Shown: positions 1 through 5,875 of the stretch, piece by piece
How positions within the stretch are numbered: position 1 is the first letter of the stretch
Layout: each line of letters begins with the position of its first letter
Assembly (NCBI GenBank): GCA_937958145.1
Contig: CALGOE010000117.1
Span: forward strand, 1-22,269
DNA: 22,269 bases
DNA from: an uncultured Desulfobacca sp.
GTDB lineage: Bacteria > Desulfobacterota > Desulfobaccia > Desulfobaccales > Desulfobaccaceae
Reading direction: 5' to 3'
The notes under the pieces: model-generated
Told to the model about the DNA's origin: nothing
The model's database searches: none
The model's input: only the letters and a program-made list of their open reading frames with translations
Translations under genes and position numbers: made by a program

Positions 1-64
1 CCAGATGGCTGGCCAACGGTTGACCGCTCCTATTGATAGAATCTAGGAAGTATGGGTGGAATGG

Positions 65-102
65 GAATTGCAAAAATATCGAAGAAAATTATTTTGCAAT
101 TC
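65..102. repeat. 11-bp perfect inverted repeat, possible operator
   Basis: GAATTGCAAAA at 65-75 is repeated in inverse at 92-102 with a 16-base AT-rich spacer. On the plus strand a weak promoter overlaps it: TTGCAA at 68-73 and TATTTT at 90-95, spacing 16. It lies about 40 bases upstream of the possible small ORF starting at 143. There is no T-tract after the second arm, so a regulator binding site fits better than a terminator. Function is inference. Confidence 0.4.
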
Positions 103-142
103 TTGTTCATTAAACAGGTTGTCTATTTCCAGGGGGACAGAT

Positions 143-352
143 ATGGCCCACATCGACGGCGGCAGCCCTAAGGATCAGGGATTCCCGGATGAATTCGGAA
201 TGGATATGTATCAGGACCGGGCAGCCCGGTTGTCTGAGCTGAATAACGAGAACGCAGCGGAACCACCGCCTTTTTGGGGGTATGTGACGCCCAGTTGGTT
301 CGGCCCCTTTCTCCTGTCGCCCCGGCGACGCCGAGAGTGGGGGCTTTGTTAA
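143..352 (+). CDS. possible small hypothetical protein (69 aa)
   Basis: I do not recognise this protein. The ATG at 143 follows AGGGGGA at 131-137 with a 5-base gap, a usable ribosome binding site; the longer in-frame start at 56 has none. The product is acidic and Asp/Glu/Asn-rich in its first 40 residues, then turns aromatic and proline-rich (PPPFWGY, WFGPF) and ends in a basic RRRRE stretch. It has no signal peptide or clear domain. It faces the end of the lipoprotein gene (convergent). An inverted repeat with weak promoter elements lies upstream. Codon use is plausible but the ORF is short, so it may be non-coding. Nothing else was identified in 1-447. Confidence 0.35.
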   Translation: MAHIDGGSPKDQGFPDEFGMDMYQDRAARLSELNNENAAEPPPFWGYVTPSWFGPFLLSPRRRREWGLC

Positions 353-447
353 GAGAGAAGTTTAGGGGTAAACGGCAAAAGTCTGGGGGAAGAGGGCTGA
401 CTGTTGGCCAAGAAAGGATACGGCCGCCGGAGGAAAGGACTACGATC

Positions 448-1854
448 TTACCAACTGAAGCCTTTGGGAAGATAGAAAAGCTTCAGGCGGCGGTATGGGC
501 CTTCCCGTTCCCAGGTAACCAGACCGGAAAGGAGGCGGAAGGTACTGCTGCCGGCTGTACTTTCCCGGCTGGCCAGGAAACTTAACTCCCAGAGGCGGTA
601 ATCCTGATCAGCCTGCCAGCGGTAAAGCCCCCAGAAGGCCTTGCCCTGAGCGAAGCTGCCCCGCCGGTTCTGATTCCAAAGATAGACATACGGGCCGAAG
701 AGGCGATCAAAGCCCGGCGATTGCATGAATAAAATTTCCGGCGCGTGCAGATGGCTCCAACCCGGCTGCCAGGCCGAAAAGGCCAAAGGCCAGAGGCGAT
801 GCCTCTCTTTCCAGGCGCCGGTGCTGTCAATTTCCACCACATAGCTGCTCAGGAAGAGATAGCGGGTGCTCTGCTCCCAGGTGCCGTCGCCGGTCTGGGT
901 GCGTTGGTCAAAGAGCCACCAGAAAAAGGCCAGTCGGGATTGGTCCGGCCCCTGGCGGGAGTAATAAAAAGGGAAGTAATTCCGCAGGCGAAAGTTATCG
1001 CCGTCGCCCCGCACGATAAAGGGCCAGGGGGTATCCCACTGCGTATAATTCCCCTTATCCTGATGGTAGTGGGTGAAAAACGGGAAGAGAAGGCTCGTCT
1101 TGGTGCTGCTGGGTGTGGTTTCTTTGGCGTAAAAGGGCAGAACCGCCTTGACGGTGCGGGGGTTGTCAGTATCGAGTCCCAAGCGTTGCGAATGAATGAA
1201 GGGCCAGAGGGCGTAATACTTTTCTGACTTGCCGGGCGTGATCATCCTGCCGCCGAAGGGCCAGAAGGCGAAGGATTGCTCACTGCCCTGGGCATAATAA
1301 AAGAAGGGCCAGAGGACGCCATACCGGTACGCCTCGCCGGTAACGGAACTGGAATAGAGCGGCCAGAGCAGGAAGTTGCCCCGATCCCGGCCGAAGCGTT
1401 CTTTATAGGTGCCATAGAGGGGGAAAACGCCGCCATACCGGGCGCCGCTGCTGGTGCGGCCGCCGTAGAAAGGAAAGAACTGCCAGGAGGACGCGCCCTC
1501 CGGCAAGGCGTCGTGGCGGAAGGAACTGAGGGGGATGAGGTTGAAGCGGCTGTGGCCGCCGCCGGTCTTGTACTGACCGAAAGGATAGAGAAATTCCGCC
1601 TCCAGGTCATAGCCCTGGCTGAGCCAATAGAAAAACGGGGCCAGGGTGGTGAGAGTGGCATCCCCCGCCCGCTCCCGGGAAAAGAGCGGCCCCAGGATTT
1701 CCAGCTGGCTCTCCTCGGCCTCGGGGTTATTGCTATAAAACAGGAGCGGCGAGAGATTCAGCCGCCGCTCCCCCCGGGAGGTGGTAGTGCAACCGCTGAG
1801 AACCGTCCCGAACAGCAGGCTTAAGAGGATGAATGTGACGACGCGGTGGCCCAT
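448..1854 (-). CDS. outer-membrane-type lipoprotein with repeated aromatic WPF/FPF motifs
   Basis: This 468-aa protein of unknown function begins with a short basic N-terminus, a hydrophobic stretch and a lipobox LSGC (lipidated Cys22). The residues after Cys are TTT, with no Asp at +2, so outer-membrane retention is expected. The rest is an array of short segments built on hydrophobic-aromatic-Pro-aromatic cores (LYPFGQY, FFPFYGG, LLWPLYS, VLWPFFYY, FAFWPFGG, ALWPFIHS, VLPFYAK, LFPFFTHY, YFPFYYS, RLWPLAF), spaced roughly 15-30 residues apart, suggesting a repetitive beta structure. It is last in an operon, 23 bases after the MCE gene, so a role at the outer-membrane end of lipid transport is a context-based guess. 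AAAGGA lies about 12 bases before the ATG. I recognise no named family. Confidence 0.8.
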   Translation of the reverse strand: MGHRVVTFILLSLLFGTVLSGCTTTSRGERRLNLSPLLFYSNNPEAEESQLEILGPLFSRERAGDATLTTLAPFFYWLSQGYDLEAEFLYPFGQYKTGGGHSRFNLIPLSSFRHDALPEGASSWQFFPFYGGRTSSGARYGGVFPLYGTYKERFGRDRGNFLLWPLYSSSVTGEAYRYGVLWPFFYYAQGSEQSFAFWPFGGRMITPGKSEKYYALWPFIHSQRLGLDTDNPRTVKAVLPFYAKETTPSSTKTSLLFPFFTHYHQDKGNYTQWDTPWPFIVRGDGDNFRLRNYFPFYYSRQGPDQSRLAFFWWLFDQRTQTGDGTWEQSTRYLFLSSYVVEIDSTGAWKERHRLWPLAFSAWQPGWSHLHAPEILFMQSPGFDRLFGPYVYLWNQNRRGSFAQGKAFWGLYRWQADQDYRLWELSFLASRESTAGSSTFRLLSGLVTWEREGPYRRLKLFYLPKGFSW

Positions 1855-1877
1855 CGGCGGTCAGTATCCTTTGAAAA

Positions 1878-2864
1878 CTAGCGCACGAGGGCTGAGCCGA
1901 CGACGCCGATCATCGTCACCGGCGATTGTTCCTTGATCCCTTCCATAGCCTGGTTGACATTCCGCAGGGCTTTTTTGGCATCGTCATAAAGCGTCTTGTC
2001 GTTTACCAATTTCCCCAGGGTGCCCTCGGCTTCGTCGATCTTGGCGGCCACCCGGTTCAGGCGGGTGATGGCCTGTTGGGCCTGTTCATACAGGCCTTTG
2101 TCATTGGCCAATTTGGCGATGGTGCCCTCTCCCTTGGTCAGTTTCTCGGAGAAAGAGGAAAGGTTGTTTACCGCCGTACGCACCTCCCGCACGACGCCCT
2201 GCACATCCCGATACAGGCCGTCATCTTTCAGGAGCTTGCCCAAGGTGCCTTCGCCTTTTTCCAGGCTTTTGGCGACCCGGTTCAGGGTCTGGCTGGCCGC
2301 CGTAAAGTTGGCGATCATCTCCTTGAGGTTATTTTCCCCTTCCTGGGTGCCGATGACTTTCTGGAGCGTGCCGGTGACCGAGCGCATGTCTTCGAGGATG
2401 GGGCGGATATCGTCCATCAAGGCCGGCACTTTGGCCAGGAGTTGATCAAATTCCACCGGCGACTCGGTCTTGGTGATCATGCCCCCGGCCGGCAAGGGAG
2501 CAGCACTGACACTGCCCAGTTCCAATTCGATGTATTTCTCTCCCAACATCCCCTTGGTCCGCACCCGCGCCGCGGCATCTTCCCGCAGATGCAGATCGGG
2601 CCGGAGCATCAGGGTTAAGAGGGCTTGGCCGTCAGCCAACTGGATGGTGCTGATCCGGCCTACTTCTACGCCGGCGATCTCCACCCGGCCGTGTTCGGCC
2701 AGACCGGAGACCGAAGTAAACTTGGCCTTGACCGGGAAGGTGTGTGGCGAGGCCAAAAAGGTGAATTTTCCCACCCGGAGGGACATGTAGCCCAGGAGGA
2801 TCAGGGCTGCCAGGACAAACAGACCGACTTTTGCTTCGGTTCCCCAACCTTTTTTGCCGTTCAT
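1878..2864 (-). CDS. mlaD: MCE-domain substrate-binding protein, MlaD-like
   Basis: A 328-aa protein with one N-terminal membrane helix (about residues 12-29) and an MCE domain (about 42-120; SVSGLAEHGRVEIAGVEVG and GMLGEKYIEL are typical). A long helical C-terminal region faces the periplasm. MlaD proteins bind phospholipid and shuttle it between the membranes together with an ABC ATPase and an MlaE permease. The C-terminal region carries three copies of an EGT(L/I)xKLxxDxxLY motif (about 204-220, 245-261, 279-295), longer than in E. coli MlaD. GGAG precedes the ATG, and the upstream ATPase stops 3 bases away, so translation is probably coupled. No mlaE, mlaC or mlaB is present in the window. 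The MCE family call is secure; the exact Mla assignment is less so. Confidence 0.88.
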   Translation of the reverse strand: MNGKKGWGTEAKVGLFVLAALILLGYMSLRVGKFTFLASPHTFPVKAKFTSVSGLAEHGRVEIAGVEVGRISTIQLADGQALLTLMLRPDLHLREDAAARVRTKGMLGEKYIELELGSVSAAPLPAGGMITKTESPVEFDQLLAKVPALMDDIRPILEDMRSVTGTLQKVIGTQEGENNLKEMIANFTAASQTLNRVAKSLEKGEGTLGKLLKDDGLYRDVQGVVREVRTAVNNLSSFSEKLTKGEGTIAKLANDKGLYEQAQQAITRLNRVAAKIDEAEGTLGKLVNDKTLYDDAKKALRNVNQAMEGIKEQSPVTMIGVVGSALVR

Positions 2865-2867
2865 GCG

Positions 2868-3740
2868 TTATTTCTCCATCTGCAGGGGGTCGCCCATTTC
2901 ACAGGTTGCTTCAATGCCAAAAAGAGTCCGTTGCAGGTGATGGTTATGCAAGAGTTCCGGTCCTGTGCCGGATAGGGTAATCCTGCCGCCTTCGATGAGA
3001 AAGGCGAGATCCGCCACATTCAAGATTCGGCGCACGTGTTGGCCGGAAATTAAAAGAGTCATGCCTTGTCGGCGCAAGGTGCGGAAGACATCGCAGAAGA
3101 TCTTAACATATTTCGGACTCAAACCCAAGAACGGATCATCCAACAATAGCATTTTAGCGCCGGCCATGAGTCCCCGGGCCAAAACCACCATCCGCTGTTG
3201 GCCGCCGCTGAGGGTGCCGGCCAGGGCTTTGTGCTTCTTTTGCAGTTCCGGAAAGATGTGATAGACAAAATCCAGCAGGGCCGGGATGCGCTGCCGATGC
3301 AGGTAGCCGCCGATTTCCAGATTTTCCAAAACGCTCATTTCGGGAAAAACGTTGGTGCCCTCAGGAACATAGACGATCCCGCGGCGGACCACTTCCCAAA
3401 CCGGCAGACCGGCGATATCTTCGCCATCCACCAGGATGGCGCCGCGGACCGGCCGCAAGAGGCCGCCCACGGCCTTCAGGATGGTGGTCTTGCCGGCACC
3501 GTTCGGCCCGACGATGGCCACCACCTGCTGCCGCCAGACCTGCAGGCTGACGTTGTGGAGGATCTGGATATGATTATAAGCCGCCGAAAGGTTTTGAATA
3601 ACGAGATAAGGACTGCCGATCCCGGCCGGCAATTCGGTCGGCTGGTCGCTCCGGTGATGACGAGACCCTATTGTCATGGGATGTTGCCGTCGCCCTTGGG
3701 GGATTTTCTCCCCCGCCGCAAGAAAGAAAGGATTATGCAC
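2868..3740 (-). CDS. LivF-type ABC transporter ATP-binding protein
   Basis: A complete ABC ATPase of up to 290 aa: Walker A GPNGAGKTT (78-86), the LivF hallmark GIVYVPEGTNVFPEMSVLEN (121-140), signature LSGGQ (177-181) and Walker B MLLLD (to Asp201). It resembles the branched-chain amino acid transporter ATPase LivF more than MlaF. The catalytic Glu after Walker B is Asp202 (LLLDDP, not LLLDEP), and the H-loop region reads SGQH. It is the first gene of the operon with the MCE protein and the lipoprotein; no LivG, LivH, LivM or LivK gene is nearby. The start at 3740 is GTG with a weak ribosome site. An ATG at 3677 (269 aa) is an alternative and leaves about 30 residues before the domain. Whether it powers MCE transport is inference. 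Confidence 0.88.
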   Translation of the reverse strand: MHNPFFLAAGEKIPQGRRQHPMTIGSRHHRSDQPTELPAGIGSPYLVIQNLSAAYNHIQILHNVSLQVWRQQVVAIVGPNGAGKTTILKAVGGLLRPVRGAILVDGEDIAGLPVWEVVRRGIVYVPEGTNVFPEMSVLENLEIGGYLHRQRIPALLDFVYHIFPELQKKHKALAGTLSGGQQRMVVLARGLMAGAKMLLLDDPFLGLSPKYVKIFCDVFRTLRRQGMTLLISGQHVRRILNVADLAFLIEGGRITLSGTGPELLHNHHLQRTLFGIEATCEMGDPLQMEK

Positions 3741-3754
3741 TAGCCCGTCAGATG

Positions 3755-3763
3755 ATCATACCA
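3755..3763 (-). promoter_or_regulatory. candidate extended -10 promoter for the ABC/MCE operon
   Basis: The minus strand reads TGG-TATGAT, an extended -10 with five of six consensus bases, but no convincing -35 lies 16-18 bases upstream. Transcription would start near 3748, only about 8 bases before the GTG at 3740. This would favour the ATG at 3677 as the ATPase start. The assignment is by motif only. Confidence 0.3.
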
Positions 3764-3781
3764 TAACTTTGCTTAGGATAG

Positions 3782-4042
3782 TTATTTTTCCGTTGTCAGG
3801 CGATCATCATAATAACGTGTAGTCAACTCAGCAAAAATCTGGGAGCCGATGATCTGCGGGGTAAAGGGGTCCAATCCTTTGGCCAGAGCCCGCCGCTGAA
3901 ACGTGGGCGGCGCTTGGCTGAGCCAGGCAGACAGAGGGCCGGGAAGCTGGCGACGATATGGCCAAGGGGGGGGCGTCCCGAAGATGACAGGTGGGCCGGA
4001 CTTCCAGGGTGGATTTAGAGATCGACCAATTTCATTTTGCAT
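3782..4042 (-). CDS. possible hypothetical protein directly after tRNA-Pro (86 aa)
   Basis: An open frame beginning with ATG 10 bases after the encoded CCA end of tRNA-Pro. The first half is Pro/Trp-rich (PPWKSGPP, PPPWPY). The second half is more ordinary (LAKGLDPFTPQIIGSQIFAEL), with codons like those of neighbouring genes, and ends in DDRLTTEK. There is no Shine-Dalgarno sequence. If transcribed, its mRNA would begin at the processed tRNA 3' end, almost leaderless. I do not recognise the family. It may be chance; otherwise 3741-4052 is an empty gap between the ABC operon and the tRNA. Confidence 0.3.
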   Translation of the reverse strand: MQNEIGRSLNPPWKSGPPVIFGTPPPWPYRRQLPGPLSAWLSQAPPTFQRRALAKGLDPFTPQIIGSQIFAELTTRYYDDRLTTEK

Positions 4043-4052
4043 ATTGATATAC

Positions 4053-4130
4053 TGGTCGGGACGGGCGGATTTGAACCGCCGACCTCCTGCTCCCAAGGCA
4101 GGCGCGCTAACCAGGCTGCGCTACGTCCCG
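4053..4130 (-). tRNA. tRNA-Pro (anticodon UGG), CCA encoded
   Basis: The minus strand gives a full cloverleaf. The acceptor stem CGGGACG pairs with CGTCCCG, the D arm contains AGCCTGGTTAGCGC, the anticodon stem CCTGC/GCAGG encloses loop CTTGGGA (anticodon TGG), and the T arm holds GGTTCAAATCC. Discriminator A and a genomic CCA follow. The first 10 bases overlap the end of rdgB, so the tRNA must be cut out of a transcript shared with rph and rdgB unless it has an internal promoter. Confidence 0.95.
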
Positions 4131-4780
4131 AGGGGTGGGGCGGGGTGAAAGAGTTCGGGTTCCCGGCGGAGGAGGTCCGCCAGGATGGTTTTCAGTTGGG
4201 CCAGGGCCCGGGCCCGGTGGCTGATGCGGTTTTTGATGTCGAGTCCGACTTCGGCCATGGTGGCCTCATATTCCGGCAGCCAAAAGACCGGATCATAGCC
4301 GAAGCCGCTGCGGCCCTGGGGACGGTGATGGATCAGGCCCTCACAGGTACCCTGGGCCAGCACCGTGCGGCCGTTGGGGAAGGCCACGACCATGCAGCAG
4401 ACAAAGCGGGCCGTGCGCTGGGCAGGGGGCACGCCGGCCAATTCTTCCAGGAGTTTTTGGTAATTCTCTTCGTCGCCCGGCCGCGCCGGTGCCGTGCGTT
4501 CGGCGGCGTAGCGGGCCGAATGGACCCCAGGGCGGCCGCCCAGGGCGTCCACTTCGAGGCCGGAGTCATCGGCCAACGCCGGCAGACCGGTGCATTGGGC
4601 TACGGCCAGGGCCTTTTTGGTGGCGTTGGCCGCAAACGTGGCACCATCCTCCACCACCTCCGGACACTGGGGATAGTCGGCCAGGGTTTGCAGGGTGAAG
4701 CCCAGGTCGGCCAATAAGATTGCCAATTCCCGGATCTTGCCGGGATTGTGGGTGGCTATTACCAGGGTAGGGGCAGCCAT
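4121..4780 (-). CDS. rdgB: XTP/dITP pyrophosphatase (RdgB/HAM1 family)
   Basis: A cytoplasmic house-cleaning enzyme that hydrolyses deaminated purine nucleotides (XTP, dITP, ITP) to monophosphate and pyrophosphate, keeping them out of DNA and RNA. The 219-aa product has all family motifs: THNPGKIRE near the start, DDSGLEVDALGGRPGVHSAR in the middle, then GFGYDPVF and the C-terminal ISHRARA. It starts inside the end of rph (22-base overlap, a common rph-rdgB arrangement). Its last codons (GGG ACG TAG) lie in the acceptor stem of tRNA-Pro. The C-terminal tail after ADLL is non-conserved, so the overlap probably arose by extension of the reading frame into the tRNA. Confidence 0.96.
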   Translation of the reverse strand: MAAPTLVIATHNPGKIRELAILLADLGFTLQTLADYPQCPEVVEDGATFAANATKKALAVAQCTGLPALADDSGLEVDALGGRPGVHSARYAAERTAPARPGDEENYQKLLEELAGVPPAQRTARFVCCMVVAFPNGRTVLAQGTCEGLIHHRPQGRSGFGYDPVFWLPEYEATMAEVGLDIKNRISHRARALAQLKTILADLLRREPELFHPAPPLGT

Positions 4781-5508
4781 GGGCTTAAGGCTTCCTCCTG
4801 GACGCGGCGCAGACGGGCCAGGGCGTTTTGGGCCTGGTGCAACATATCCATGATGAGCTGGGCCGGGAACGAGCCTTTTTCGCCGGTGGCCTGGATTTCC
4901 ACCAGTTCACCGCGGCCGGTGACCACGAAGTTGGCATCCACTTCAGCCCGGGAATCTTCCTGATAATCCAGGTCTACCAGGATGCGGTCGTGGACTCGCC
5001 CGACACTGACGGCCACCACCTGATCCACTATGGGGATGGTGTCGATCTCCTCCCGGCGTTGGAGGAAGGCCAGGGCCTCGCACAAGGCCACAAAGGCGCC
5101 GGTGATGGCCGCGGTCCGGGTGCCGCCGTCGGCCTGGAGAACATCACACTCAAGGATAATGCTGCGTTCGCCCAGGGCGTAGAGGTCTACCACGGCCCGG
5201 AGCGAGCGGCCGATGAGCCGTTGGATTTCCTGGGTCCGGCCGCTGAGGCGACCGAGGCTGGCCGCCCGGGGCCGCCGGCTGTGGGTGGAGCGGGGGAGCA
5301 TATCATACTCGGCGGTAATCCACCCCTGCCCGGAATTCTGCAAAAAAGGGGGCACTCGGTCCTCAACGCTGGCGGTACAGACGACCCAGGTGCGGCCCAG
5401 GGTGATGAGGGCTGAGCCTTCGGCTTGGGTCAGATAATGTGGGGTAATCTGCACCGGCCGCAGTTCGTCGGCCAGACGACCGTCAGCACGGCTTGGGGAT
5501 GCGGCCAT
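4759..5508 (-). CDS. rph: ribonuclease PH
   Basis: A 249-aa phosphorolytic 3'-5' exoribonuclease that trims tRNA 3' ends. Family motifs are intact: RADGR at the N-terminus, EGSALI, AEYDMLPRSTHSR, GRLSGRTQEIQRLIGRSLRA, ECDVLQADGGTRTAAITGA and VDLDYQEDSRAEVDANFV, with the conserved acidic residues of the active site. Length is close to the usual 240. It has no clear ribosome site; the stop codon of the upstream 57-aa gene is 4 bases before its ATG, so translational coupling is likely. It shares a transcript with rdgB and a tRNA, which is a potential substrate. Confidence 0.96.
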   Translation of the reverse strand: MAASPSRADGRLADELRPVQITPHYLTQAEGSALITLGRTWVVCTASVEDRVPPFLQNSGQGWITAEYDMLPRSTHSRRPRAASLGRLSGRTQEIQRLIGRSLRAVVDLYALGERSIILECDVLQADGGTRTAAITGAFVALCEALAFLQRREEIDTIPIVDQVVAVSVGRVHDRILVDLDYQEDSRAEVDANFVVTGRGELVEIQATGEKGSFPAQLIMDMLHQAQNALARLRRVQEEALSPWLPLPW

Positions 5509-5512
5509 GTGT

Positions 5513-5686
5513 TTATGGTTTCAAGGATTGGCGCACGGTATCGTTCACCAATTTAAAGGTATCCTCAAAATTGGTGGTGGAGATGCGGCCGATTTCGATG
5601 AATTTGACCATGATCTCTTTCGTCACCTTGAGAATTAACTCTTCCCGCTCAGACAGACCGCCTTCTTTGGCTTTGCCGCCACCCAT
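5513..5686 (-). CDS. small conserved-looking protein upstream of rph (57 aa)
   Basis: A short gene supported by an excellent ribosome site, AAGGAGGTTCAC directly before the ATG. After a Gly/Lys-rich start (MGGGKAKEGG), the product is one amphipathic alpha-helical unit, including SEREELILKVTKEIMVKFIE and then GRISTTNFEDTFKLVNDTV. The pattern (helix, GR(I/V)S turn, helix) recalls the N-terminal half of MucR/Ros-type regulators without a zinc finger, but I cannot assign a function. It is first in the operon with rph, rdgB and tRNA-Pro, 4 bases upstream of rph. About 150 bases of leader lie between it and the predicted promoter. Confidence 0.8.
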   Translation of the reverse strand: MGGGKAKEGGLSEREELILKVTKEIMVKFIEIGRISTTNFEDTFKLVNDTVRQSLKP

Positions 5687-5757
5687 GTGAACCTCCTTCC
5701 CTTGCTGCCGGGAAATCTGCTATACTGTGGAAAAGATGGGCCCGGTGGCAAATGAAA

Positions 5758-5813
5758 CCCGCCGGTCTGAAGAAGGCCGCAACAAGACCGGCGGGCCGGT
5801 TAAGAAGAACCGG
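5758..5813 (-). repeat. two adjacent hairpins in the leader of the rph operon
   Basis: A perfect 11-bp inverted repeat, CCCGCCGGTCT (5758-5768) with AGACCGGCGGG (5785-5795), is followed at once by a 6-bp repeat, CCGGTT (5796-5801) with AACCGG (5808-5813). Both lie between the predicted minus-strand promoter and the 57-aa gene, so they would fold in its 5' leader. No T-tract follows, so they are not simple terminators. Confidence 0.5.
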
Positions 5814-5836
5814 GTCACAGCCCTCCTTAGCCTCAT

Positions 5837-5865
5837 AGTGTAGAGAATTTTTTTCCGGCTGGCAA
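5837..5865 (-). promoter_or_regulatory. candidate sigma-70 promoter for the small gene-rph-rdgB-tRNA operon
   Basis: On the minus strand, TTGCCA (5860-5865, five of six consensus) and TACACT (5837-5842, four of six) are separated by exactly 17 bases in the space between divergent mutL and the rph operon. The -35 lies within 16 bases of the mutL start, so the two genes would compete for the site. Prediction by motif only. Confidence 0.45.
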
Positions 5866-5875
5866 GGGTAATTCC

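Noticed and set aside
5702..5726. Plus-strand TTGCTG/TATACT as mutL promoter
   Set aside because: The spacing is only 13 bases, too short for a sigma-70 promoter.
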